A stretch of DNA of 64,000 nucleotides from Streptomyces sp. NBC_00576 (GTDB lineage: Bacteria; Actinomycetota; Actinomycetes; Streptomycetales; Streptomycetaceae). Positions 24,339 through 31,695 of the stretch are shown piece by piece. The stretch is from the NCBI RefSeq assembly GCF_036345175.1, contig NZ_CP107780.1, forward strand, positions 6,510,001-6,574,000, given 5' to 3'. Below the pieces are notes generated by a model. It did no database searches. It had not been told where the DNA came from and was given only the letters and a program-made list of their open reading frames with translations. The translations under genes were made by a program, and so were the position numbers. Position 1 is the stretch's first letter, and each line of letters begins with the position of its first letter.

Positions 24339-24761
24339 GTCGGTGACTGTAGGGCCTGCCACTGACAACGGCCCCCGAAGACCTGGATGCCTGGTCGGAG
24401 AGGGGTTTGGAGACGGGTTCGGAGAGGGGGAGCGGGCAACGGTTCGAGATCGGTCCGGTGTCGGCGAGGCCTCGAAGTTGCGTCGGACTGGCGTAGAACT
24501 GGCAATGGATCGGCCATGGTTCGGCAGCCGGAGGACCTCGGCGCCGTGAACGGCCGGTGGTTGTGCCGTCACCACCGATGACCTTGCGGGGATCTGTCCT
24601 GAAATCGACGGCCAGGGACTGTCGTTGGTTGTGTTCGGTGAGCTGGTTCCTGCCCATGAGCTGCAACGGCTAACCCTATTGACGAGTTCCCGCCAGCTCC
24701 GTAACTTCTCGATCTGGCCTGATCCGCTCGGTGGGCCCATCTCGTTCCCTGGGGGGATCCA
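24339..24761. other. intergenic region before the DUF805 gene
   Basis: This 423-base gap has no credible gene. The right half contains a promoter-like pair for the DUF805 gene. The left part must hold the promoter of the divergent DUF4253 gene. Confidence 0.5.
24679..24707 (+). promoter_or_regulatory. sigma70-like promoter for DUF805 gene
   Basis: TTGACG (24679-24684) and TAACTT (24702-24707) are 17 bases apart and lie 55 bases before the DUF805 start. The -35 box is close to the HrdB consensus; the -10 box is moderate. Confidence 0.5.
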
Positions 24762-25118
24762 ATGAACTATTTCATCGAGGCACTCAAGAAGTACGCGGTG
24801 TTCAGCGGGCGTGCGCGCCGCAAGGAATACTGGATGTTCGTACTGTTCGCGGGGATCGCCTACCTCGCGCTGCTCGGCATCGGCTATGCCATCCACATGG
24901 TGTGGATCGGGATCATCTTCTACCTCGCGATCCTGCTCCCCGCCCTGGGTGTCGCCGTCCGTCGACTGCACGACACGGGCCGCTCGGGCTGGTGGATCCT
25001 CTTCGGGCTCGTCCCGCTCGTCGGCGGGATCACGCTGCTGGTCTTCTACTGCCTCGACGGCGACCAGGGCGAGAACAAGTACGGCCACAACCCGAAGCTC
25101 GCCCCCGCGCACATCTGA
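24762..25118 (+). CDS. DUF805 membrane protein
   Basis: This 118-residue integral membrane protein has the DUF805 signature: an opening with FSGRARRKEYWMF, three to four membrane helices, a central RRLHDTGRSGWW motif, and a charged end with DGDQGENKYGHNP. The function of the family is unknown. The start is supported by a GGGGGGA run just before ATG. A good terminator stands at 25158-25186, so it is a single-gene unit. Confidence 0.92.
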   Translation: MNYFIEALKKYAVFSGRARRKEYWMFVLFAGIAYLALLGIGYAIHMVWIGIIFYLAILLPALGVAVRRLHDTGRSGWWILFGLVPLVGGITLLVFYCLDGDQGENKYGHNPKLAPAHI

Positions 25119-25157
25119 CGTTCGCACCGAGGGCATCGTCCCCGTGCCCCACGCTTT

Positions 25158-25186
25158 GGCCGCCCGGTTTCTTCCGGGCGGCCTTT
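25158..25186 (+). terminator. terminator after DUF805 gene
   Basis: GGCCGCCCGG (25158-25167) pairs with CCGGGCGGCC (25174-25183) around a 6-base loop and is followed by TTT. It also lies before the end of the convergent gene. Confidence 0.85.
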
Positions 25187-25192
25187 CGGTGT

Positions 25193-25813
25193 TCAGCCCG
25201 TCACCGTCACGATCACGATGACCGCGGCCACGATCGTGTCCAGGACCAGGCAGAACTCGGCGAGTGAGCGCGTCACCACCTTGTCGATCCGGTAGTGGTG
25301 CGCGTCCCACGCGGCGTGCGCCAGTAGGCCGCCCGCCACGAAGTACGCGCCCGCGGTCTCCGTCACGCCAAGGGCTGTTGCTGCGGCGGCTCCGAACGCC
25401 GCCATGGCGATCAGGTGGTACGGCCAGCCGCCGTGCGGGGGTGGGGTGTTGGTGCGCCGGCCGTGGAGCAGGCCGTACGCCAGGAAGGGGACGGCCAGGG
25501 CGAGCACCACCCACGTCGGGTCCACGTCGCCTCCGCCCAGTAGCTCCGTGGCGAAGATGACGACGACCGAGCCGAAGAACAGCGGCCATACCGATGAGGG
25601 TTTCCGGAGGGTCGCTGCGCCGAAGTAGACGAGCGCGGAGGCCGCCAGGGCCGGGGCCGCGTCGACGCCTGCGGACATGTCGAGGCTTATGAGTGCGGCT
25701 GCCGCTGTGCCGGCCAGAACGGGCCAGTGGTGTGCGATGCCCGGTCGGGGGGCCGGCGTTGAGGGCTGTGGTGTCGAGGGCTCTTTGCGGTGCTCCTCCG
25801 AGGAGTTCGTCAT
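25193..25813 (-). CDS. integral membrane protein under a copper-type operator
   Basis: This 206-residue protein starts MTNSSEEHRKEP and has six or so hydrophobic segments. One later segment contains AHAAWDAHHYRIDKVV, whose His cluster could bind a metal. I do not recognise the family. The start overlaps a strong palindrome (TACCCCTAGGGGGTA, 25828-25842) only 15 bases upstream, and no ribosome site is evident. The transcript may therefore be leaderless, with the operator over the -10/-35 region. A second ATG at 25828 would lie inside the palindrome and is less likely. Copper-responsive control is inferred from the operator only. Confidence 0.65.
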   Translation of the reverse strand: MTNSSEEHRKEPSTPQPSTPAPRPGIAHHWPVLAGTAAAALISLDMSAGVDAAPALAASALVYFGAATLRKPSSVWPLFFGSVVVIFATELLGGGDVDPTWVVLALAVPFLAYGLLHGRRTNTPPPHGGWPYHLIAMAAFGAAAATALGVTETAGAYFVAGGLLAHAAWDAHHYRIDKVVTRSLAEFCLVLDTIVAAVIVIVTVTG

Positions 25814-25821
25814 GATGCCAA

Positions 25822-25846
25822 CGTACATACCCCTAGGGGGTACGTA
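25822..25846. promoter_or_regulatory. candidate CsoR-type copper operator
   Basis: The core TACCCCTAGGGGGTA (25828-25842) is a near-perfect palindrome flanked by CGTA and CGTA. Actinobacterial CsoR sites have TAC/GTA half-sites around C and G runs, so this is a good candidate. It sits at the start of the 25193-25813 gene. Confidence 0.55.
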
Positions 25847-25873
25847 AACGGCTTGCGTGGAACACGAAACGGC

Positions 25874-25913
25874 GGAAGCCGGGCACCCGTTCGTCTTGGG
25901 GTGCCCGGCTTCC
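25874..25913 (-). terminator. terminator after argS
   Basis: GGAAGCCGGGCACCC (25874-25888) pairs perfectly with GGGTGCCCGGCTTCC (25899-25913) around a 10-base loop. It lies just past the argS stop codon and could also end leftward read-through. Confidence 0.9.
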
Positions 25914-25940
25914 GGTGCGGTGTGCGTGTGCGGTCGTGCG

Positions 25941-27722
25941 TCAGAGGCGCTCGGGCGTCCGAATCCCCAGCAGGGCCATGCCCTGGTGGAGGGTCTTCGC
26001 CGTTACGTCGGACAGGAACAGGCGGTTCTCGGCGATGTCCTTCGGCGGGGCCGGCTTGATCACCGGGCACTTGTCGTAGAACGTCGTGAACAGCGACGCC
26101 AGTTGGTACAGGTACGCCGCCAGCTTGTGCGGGGCGTACTCCGACGCCGAGTCCGTCACCGTCTCCGCGAACGCGTCCACGTGCAGGGCCAACGCCCGCT
26201 CTGCCTCGTGCAGTTCGAGCTCCGGGTGCGCTGACGGACGTACCTCGCCGGCCTTGCGCAGGATCGACTGGATACGGGCGTACGCGTACTGGAGGTACAC
26301 GCTCGTGTCGCCGTTCAGCGAGACCATCTGGTCCAGGTCGAACTTGTAGTCCCGGTTCGCCGACGTCGACAGGTCCGCGTACTTCACCGCGCCGATGCCC
26401 ACCTGGGCGCCGCGCTCGGTGATCTCTGCCTCCGAGAGGTCCTGTGCCTTCTCCCGTACGACCGTCGACGCGCGGTCCACCGCCTCGTCCAGCAGGTCCA
26501 CCAGTCGTACGGTCTCGCCCTCACGCGTCTTGAACGGCTTGCCGTCCTTGCCGAGGACCGTGCCGAACGCCAGCTGGTACGCCTTGACGTCCTCGTCGTT
26601 CAGCCAGCCCGCCCTGCGTGCCGTCTCGAAGACCATCTTGAAGTGGAGGGACTGCCGGGCGTCGACCACGTAGATGAGGCTGTTCGCCTTGAGGTTGAAG
26701 ACGCGGTCGCGGATCGCCGAGAGGTCGGTCGCCGCGTAGCCGTAGCCGCCGTCCGACTTGCGGATGATCAGCGGGACCGGGTTGCCCTCCGGGCCCTTGA
26801 TGTCGTCGAAGAACACACAGAGGGCGCCCTCCGAGTGGACCGCGACTCCCGACTCCTCCAGGAGGCGGCACGTCTCGTCCAGCATGTCGTTGTAACCCGA
26901 CTCGCCGACGATGTCCGCGTCCCGGATCTCCATGTCCAGCTTCTCGAAGACCGAGAAGAAGTAGATCTTCGACTCGTCCACGAACTTCTGCCAGGTGGCG
27001 AGGGTTGCGGGGTCGCCGGCCTGGAGGTCTACGACGCGGAGACGGGCCCGTGTTTTGAACTCCTCGTCGGAGTCGAAGAGTTTGCGGGCCGTCTTGTAGA
27101 GGCGGTCGAGGTTCGACATCGCCTCCTCGCCGGTGGTCTCCGCGTCCGAGGTGTTTGCCTTGTGGTCCAGCTCGTGCGGGTGCTCGTCCAGGTACTGGAT
27201 GAGCATGCCGAACTGGGTTCCCCAGTCGCCGATGTGGTGCCTGCGGATCACGTTCTCGCCCGTGAACTCCAGGAGTTGGGCCACCGCGTCGCCGATCACC
27301 GCGGAGCGGAGGTGGCCTACGTGCATCTCCTTCGCCACGTTCGGCTGGGCGTAGTCGATGACTGTCGTGCCGGGGTGGGTGGAGAAGGGTACGCCGAGAC
27401 GGGCGTCAGGGTCGGTGGTCCTGGCCGCCAGGTTCTCGATGATCGCCTTGTCGGTGAGCGTGATGTTCAGGAAGCCGGGGCCGGAGACCTCGATGTCCTT
27501 GATCAGGTCGGCGGACGTCACGTTGGCGACGACCTGGGTCGCCAGGTCGCGGGGGTTGGCCTTGGTCTTCTTGGCGAGGGCGAGGATGCCGTTCGCCTGG
27601 AAGTCCGCACGGTCGCTGCGTCGCAGCAGCGGGTCCGCGGGGGGTGCCTCCGGCAGGGTTGCCGTGAGGGCGTCCGCGAGGCGCTGGTGGACGGTGGCGG
27701 TGAGGGACTTGACCGGGGCCAT
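25941..27722 (-). CDS. argS: arginyl-tRNA synthetase
   Basis: This 593-residue class I synthetase charges tRNA-Arg. The N-terminal additional domain comes first, then the HIGH-like motif in [18 protein letters not shown] near residue 135. [10 protein letters not shown] follows. The KMSKS loop is replaced by [13 protein letters not shown], as is usual for many ArgRS. The C-terminal DALR anticodon domain contains [25 protein letters not shown] 27722 ([11 protein letters not shown]) is chosen; AGGAG lies 15 bases before it, rather far. It is followed by a strong terminator and shares its upstream side with the dispersed repeat C. Confidence 0.97.
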   Translation of the reverse strand: MAPVKSLTATVHQRLADALTATLPEAPPADPLLRRSDRADFQANGILALAKKTKANPRDLATQVVANVTSADLIKDIEVSGPGFLNITLTDKAIIENLAARTTDPDARLGVPFSTHPGTTVIDYAQPNVAKEMHVGHLRSAVIGDAVAQLLEFTGENVIRRHHIGDWGTQFGMLIQYLDEHPHELDHKANTSDAETTGEEAMSNLDRLYKTARKLFDSDEEFKTRARLRVVDLQAGDPATLATWQKFVDESKIYFFSVFEKLDMEIRDADIVGESGYNDMLDETCRLLEESGVAVHSEGALCVFFDDIKGPEGNPVPLIIRKSDGGYGYAATDLSAIRDRVFNLKANSLIYVVDARQSLHFKMVFETARRAGWLNDEDVKAYQLAFGTVLGKDGKPFKTREGETVRLVDLLDEAVDRASTVVREKAQDLSEAEITERGAQVGIGAVKYADLSTSANRDYKFDLDQMVSLNGDTSVYLQYAYARIQSILRKAGEVRPSAHPELELHEAERALALHVDAFAETVTDSASEYAPHKLAAYLYQLASLFTTFYDKCPVIKPAPPKDIAENRLFLSDVTAKTLHQGMALLGIRTPERL

Positions 27723-27821
27723 GGAGTGGGTGCCGTTCTCCTGGTGGGTACGTGTGGATGGGGTCAGTATCCCATGGGGGGTAAAGGGGTTTTCTTGGGC
27801 GCGGGTGGGGTGGGGGTGGGG

Positions 27822-27930
27822 TTTTTCGCCCCCGCCGCCCCTACCCGTCCCATCCTGAACCTGGGGGCTGCGCCCCCAGACCCCCATCGGCCCTGAAGGG
27901 GCCTCGTCCTCAATCGCCGGACGGGCTGAA
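27822..27930 (+). repeat. dispersed Streptomyces intergenic repeat, copy C
   Basis: It has the same TTCGCCCCCGCCGCCCC, CCATCCTGAACCTGGGGG and CTGCGCCCCCAGACCCC blocks as copy A and ends in CGCCGGACGGGCTGAA. It stands between the divergent argS and secreted-protein genes. All three copies keep the same orientation on the + strand. Confidence 0.85.
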
Positions 27931-28041
27931 TGGTGCGGGTCGGTGTTGGAGGGGGTGGTGTGCGTGGTGGGGCTGTGCTTGAAATGTAAATAATTTCGGT
28001 TCGCGTTGCCTACCGATCAGTCATGTTCTAGGCATTGGCTC

Positions 28042-28608
28042 ATGACACCCCCCACCAAGGCTTTTGCCGCCCTCGTTGCCGCTGCCGGGCTCGTTCTCGG
28101 GTTCTCGGGTACCGCCGGGGCCGCCGCCGGCGGGCCCTCCTTCGGGTTTGCCCATCGTGCCGTTGTCGCTGCCGACGGGCAGGTCTTTCATCTCAAGCTT
28201 GCCGCCGGACCCACCCGCCTCCCCGCCGCCGGTGGCACCGTCGACGTTGCCGGGACCGGGTACAACCGGGGGCAGGGGATCTTCCTTGCCTTCTGCGTGA
28301 TTCCTGACGGGGTCAAGGTGGGGGATCCCGCTACCTACACCTCACTTCCCACGCCCTGTCTGCCCGGGCGGGACGACAAGGACGGGTCCTCGCGTCGGAT
28401 CACCGACAGTGCCGTGGGGACGCCGGGGATCACGTTGCCGTACCGGGCCGGGGGGTCCTTCCTCACCACCCTCAACCTCCGGCCCGAGATCAAGGACGGC
28501 GTCGTCTGTGACGTCGACGTCAAGTGCGCCATCGTCACCCGTGCCGACTTCACGGCCACCGTCGACCGGTCCTACGACCAGTACATCCCGGTCAGCTTCG
28601 GGCAGTAA
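28042..28608 (+). CDS. secreted protein with neocarzinostatin-like/immunoglobulin fold
   Basis: This 188-residue protein has a Sec signal peptide (MTPPTKAFAALVAAAGLVLGF, cleavage expected near AGA-AAG). The mature domain has a beta-rich pattern with GGTVDVAGTGYNRGQGIFLAFC and paired cysteines (FCVIPDG and TPCLPG; VVCDVDVKCAIV). The GTGYN..GIFLAFC pattern resembles secreted domains found near haem- or iron-acquisition genes in actinobacteria, but I cannot name the family. It is preceded by an AT-rich promoter region (ATGTAAATAATTTCGG) and stands alone between argS and lysS. Confidence 0.7.
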   Translation: MTPPTKAFAALVAAAGLVLGFSGTAGAAAGGPSFGFAHRAVVAADGQVFHLKLAAGPTRLPAAGGTVDVAGTGYNRGQGIFLAFCVIPDGVKVGDPATYTSLPTPCLPGRDDKDGSSRRITDSAVGTPGITLPYRAGGSFLTTLNLRPEIKDGVVCDVDVKCAIVTRADFTATVDRSYDQYIPVSFGQ

Positions 28609-28764
28609 CGCTCAGCAGCGTCGCTCGGGCCCGGTGCCGTCGGAGGAGGCTCGCTGAAAAGCCGTTTTCGTGGTTCTGGGCCCACCTGGGAGAATGGGGC
28701 CGTCAGCCGTCCGACCGTACCGGCCGGCCTTGAGGAACTCTCAGATAAAGAGGACGTGCCGATC

Positions 28765-30531
28765 GTGGCTCAGAGCACCGAGACCACCGACTGGGTCTCC
28801 CGTTTCGCGGATGAGGTCATCGAGGAGTCGGAGCGTCGAGCCCCCGGCGCTGTGACATCAGTCGCTACCGCTCCGGTTGTCGTCGTCGCGTCCGGGTTGT
28901 CTCCCTCCGGGCCCATCCACCTGGGGAATCTCCGGGAAGTGATGACTCCGCACCTTGTTGCCGACGAGATCCGGCGGCGGGGGTACGAGGTCCGGCATCT
29001 GATCTCCTGGGACGACTACGACCGGTACCGGAAGGTGCCCAACGGGGTCGACGGTGTGGACGCCTCCTGGGCCGAGCACATCGGACGGCCGCTGACCGCC
29101 GTACCCGCGCCCAAGGGGTCCGCCCACGCCAGTTGGGCCGAGCACTTCAAGGCCGCGATGGTCGACGCGCTCGCCGAGCTCGGTGTCGAGTTCGACGGGA
29201 TCAGCCAGACCGCGCAGTACACCTCGGGTGTCTATCGCGAGCAGATTCTGCACGCCATGAAGCACCGGGGGGAGATCGACGCGATCCTCGACCAGTACCG
29301 GACCAAGAAGGCTCCCGGCAAGAAGCCCCAGCAGTCCCAGAAGCCCGTCGACGACGCCGAGGTCGAGGCCGCCGAGGGGTCCGGGGCCGCCGGTGAGGAC
29401 GACGGGAGTTCCGGGTCCGCCGGGTACTTCCCGTACAAGCCCTTCTGCGGCGGGTGCGGCAAGGACCTCACCACCGTCACCGCCTACGACGACGACAGCA
29501 CCGAGCTGACGTACACCTGCACCGCCTGCGGGTTCTCCGAGACCGTCCTGCTGAGCGAGTTCAACCGCGGCAAGCTGGTCTGGAAGGTCGACTGGCCGAT
29601 GCGTTGGGCGTACGAGGGTGTCGTTTTCGAGCCGAGCGGTGTGGATCACTCGTCTCCCGGGTCCTCGTTCCAGGTCGGCGGGCAGATCGTCGGCAGCATC
29701 TTCGGCGGCAAGCAGCCGATCGGGCCCATGTACGCCTTCGTCGGCATCAGCGGCATGGCCAAGATGTCCAGCAGCAAGGGTGGCGTGCCCACGCCCAGCG
29801 ATGCGCTGAAGATCATGGAGCCGCAGATCCTGCGCTGGCTGTACGCCCGCCGCAGGCCCAACCAGTCCTTCAAGATCGCCTTCGACCAGGAGATCCAGCG
29901 GCTCTACGACGAGTGGGACAAGCTCGACGCCAAGGTCGCCGACGGCTCCGCGCTGCCGGCGGACGTCGCCGCGCACTCGCGTGCGGTACGTACCGCTGGG
30001 GGCGAACTGCCGCGTACGGCACGGGCGTTGCCGTACCGGACGCTGGCCTCCGTCGCCGACATCACCGCCGGCGCCGAGGACCAGACGCTGCGGATCCTGA
30101 GCGAGCTGGACCCGGCTGATCCGCTGGTCTCCCTCGACGAGGTGCGGCCCCGGCTCGACAAGGCCGAGGCCTGGATCAACACGCAGGTGCCGGCGGATCA
30201 GCGGACCGTCGTGCGCGACGAGCCCGACAGTGAGTTGATCAAGTCCCTCGACGAGCAGGGGCGGCAGTCGCTGCGGCTCCTCGTGGACGGGCTTGCCGAC
30301 AACTGGTCCCTGGACGGCCTCTCCCATCTCGTCTACGGCGTGCCCAAGGTCCAGGCCGGGTTCTCCGCCGACGCCACCCCGAAGGAACTCCCGGCCGAGA
30401 TCAAGGTCGCCCAGCGCACGTTCTTCGCGCTGCTGTACGTCCTGCTCGTCGGGCGGGACACCGGTCCGCGGCTGCCCACGCTGCTGCTCGCGGTGGGGCA
30501 GGAGCGGGTGCGGGCTCTGTTGGGGGAGTAG
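28765..30531 (+). CDS. lysS: class I (archaeal-type) lysyl-tRNA synthetase
   Basis: This 588-residue protein is the class I LysRS, unrelated to the common class II enzyme. HIGH-type motif SGPIHLGNLREV is near residue 46 and KMSKS-type motif KMSSSKG near residue 335. A zinc-ribbon insert lies in between (CGGCGKD ... CTACGF). The acidic/Gln-rich linker (KKPQQSQKPVDDAEVE) is unusual. GTG 28765 is chosen because AAAGAGGA lies about 10 bases before it, too close to the alternative GTG 28756. Streptomyces typically carry this enzyme, often beside a class II copy elsewhere. It lies close to argS. Confidence 0.95.
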   Translation: MAQSTETTDWVSRFADEVIEESERRAPGAVTSVATAPVVVVASGLSPSGPIHLGNLREVMTPHLVADEIRRRGYEVRHLISWDDYDRYRKVPNGVDGVDASWAEHIGRPLTAVPAPKGSAHASWAEHFKAAMVDALAELGVEFDGISQTAQYTSGVYREQILHAMKHRGEIDAILDQYRTKKAPGKKPQQSQKPVDDAEVEAAEGSGAAGEDDGSSGSAGYFPYKPFCGGCGKDLTTVTAYDDDSTELTYTCTACGFSETVLLSEFNRGKLVWKVDWPMRWAYEGVVFEPSGVDHSSPGSSFQVGGQIVGSIFGGKQPIGPMYAFVGISGMAKMSSSKGGVPTPSDALKIMEPQILRWLYARRRPNQSFKIAFDQEIQRLYDEWDKLDAKVADGSALPADVAAHSRAVRTAGGELPRTARALPYRTLASVADITAGAEDQTLRILSELDPADPLVSLDEVRPRLDKAEAWINTQVPADQRTVVRDEPDSELIKSLDEQGRQSLRLLVDGLADNWSLDGLSHLVYGVPKVQAGFSADATPKELPAEIKVAQRTFFALLYVLLVGRDTGPRLPTLLLAVGQERVRALLGE

Positions 30532-30542
30532 CTCGTTTGGCC

Positions 30543-30587
30543 TGTGGTGCATGTGGTGCATGTGGTGCATGTGGTGCATGTGGTGCA
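30543..30587 (+). repeat. 9-bp tandem repeat (5 copies) after lysS
   Basis: TGTGGTGCA is repeated five times without error, 12 bases after the lysS stop; degenerate copies go on to about 30612. The unit is palindromic around TGCA in part, so the transcript could stack small hairpins. It lies before the terminator and is non-coding. It is not a CRISPR. Confidence 0.95.
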
Positions 30588-30616
30588 GTGATGCATGTGG
30601 CACATGTGATGTTGTG

Positions 30617-30651
30617 GGGGGCGTCCGGGGTTGGTTTCGCCGGGCGTCCCC
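30617..30651. terminator. hairpin terminator between lysS and convergent gene
   Basis: A 12-bp stem (30617-30628 with 30640-30651, two G-T pairs) with an 11-base loop lies past lysS and before the stop of the convergent membrane protein. Confidence 0.5.
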
Positions 30652-30679
30652 TTCGTCGTGGCGGCCCCTGTTCGCCGTA

Positions 30680-31171
30680 TCAGCCGCCCAGTGCTTGTGA
30701 CGCCCATCGGGCGGCCAGCGCGCAGGTCACCGGGAGAGCCAGCAGCGTCGCGCCCAGGGGGAGAGGGAAGGGGCCGCGGCCCCGTACCACCTGGCGGACC
30801 GCGAAGGCCTTCGCCATGGCCGCGTCCATCCGCTTCGTCGACAGCGGTGTCAGCACGCCCGGCACCACCAGCGCCACCTCGCGCCAACGCAGCCGGGCCT
30901 CGCCTGGTACGGGGAGGGTCCAGGACGACACCCAGCCGCGGAACGGCAGCAGGGCCAGCAGGATTCCCCATACGAAGCCCGCGCAGGCGGCGAGCACGGC
31001 GGGCCAGGGGGCCCCGGCGGCGTATCGCAGGGTCAGGGTCAGCGCGACGATCAGGGGAAAGGGGGTCGCGCAGATCCAGCGTTCGTGCTTCGCCGGGATC
31101 CAGCGAAGCAGTACGCAGGTGATGAGAAGGTCGGAGAGCAGGACTACGACGAACCACAGGACGGTCGGCAT
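30680..31171 (-). CDS. small membrane protein, candidate immunity/partner 2 (IPAKxxxW)
   Basis: This 163-residue integral membrane protein has about four hydrophobic segments. Near residue 24 it reads WIPAKHERWICATPFPL, which parallels SLIPAKKDKWKALLPP in the preceding gene. The two are probably old paralogues. It follows the 31179-31559 gene by 7 bases, so they form an operon. No known enzyme motif is present. The position after the large ALF-repeat gene suggests an immunity or membrane partner protein, but this is inference. Confidence 0.7.
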   Translation of the reverse strand: MPTVLWFVVVLLSDLLITCVLLRWIPAKHERWICATPFPLIVALTLTLRYAAGAPWPAVLAACAGFVWGILLALLPFRGWVSSWTLPVPGEARLRWREVALVVPGVLTPLSTKRMDAAMAKAFAVRQVVRGRGPFPLPLGATLLALPVTCALAARWASQALGG

Positions 31172-31178
31172 CAGTCGG

Positions 31179-31559
31179 TCACAGAGTGGCGACGATCGCC
31201 GCCACGACGGCCGCGAAGGTGAAGAGGAAGACTGCGGTCTGCCTGGGCGTCGGCTTCTCCATGGACTGCCCCGAGCGCGCCAACTCCATCTGGCGTCTGA
31301 TGAAGCCCGTGAAGATGACCCGGGTGATCGCCAGGCTGAGCGCCGTCGCCGTGAACAGCATCAGTGCCTGGTTCTCCCCGTCGTCCGGGGACGTCCTCGT
31401 GCTCAGGGCGATGAACACGGCCGCGCCCACGGGCGGCAGCAGAGCCTTCCATTTGTCCTTCTTCGCGGGGATCAGGGACTGCATCGCCGCTGCCAGGGCA
31501 AGGCCGGCCACGATCGCGGCGATCCACCACTCGGTGCGGGAGAAATGGGAGGTCAGCAT
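31179..31559 (-). CDS. small membrane protein, candidate immunity/partner 1 (IPAKxxxW)
   Basis: This 126-residue protein has three or four membrane segments: around residues 13-30, 42-55, 65-85 and 108-126. It shares the I-P-A-K-x-x-x-W motif (LIPAKKDKW near residue 28) and the topology of the next gene. GAAGGAAG precedes ATG 31559. A terminator-like hairpin separates it from the ALF-repeat gene, so read-through or a separate promoter is needed. The family is not recognised. A link to the big exported protein is inferred only from the position on the same strand. Confidence 0.7.
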   Translation of the reverse strand: MLTSHFSRTEWWIAAIVAGLALAAAMQSLIPAKKDKWKALLPPVGAAVFIALSTRTSPDDGENQALMLFTATALSLAITRVIFTGFIRRQMELARSGQSMEKPTPRQTAVFLFTFAAVVAAIVATL

Positions 31560-31629
31560 GACTTCCTTCAGCTGGTGGGCCCGTCGGCGGGCGGACGGGC
31601 GGACGGCGACGCAGGCCTGACGGGACGGG

Positions 31630-31672
31630 GTGGCGCGTGCGCGTGCCCACGTGATGTGTGCGCACGCGCCAC
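31630..31672 (-). terminator. hairpin between ALF-repeat gene and membrane-protein pair
   Basis: GTGGCGCGTGCGC (31630-31642) pairs perfectly with 31660-31672 across a 17-base loop. It follows the stop of the ALF-repeat gene at 31696 and could terminate it or attenuate expression of the two membrane-protein genes. Confidence 0.7.
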
Positions 31673-31695
31673 GCCGGCCGGTCGTACGACGGTAC

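Noticed and set aside
30543..30612. CRISPR-like array after lysS
   Set aside because: The 9-base units are adjacent without spacers, and no cas genes exist in the window.
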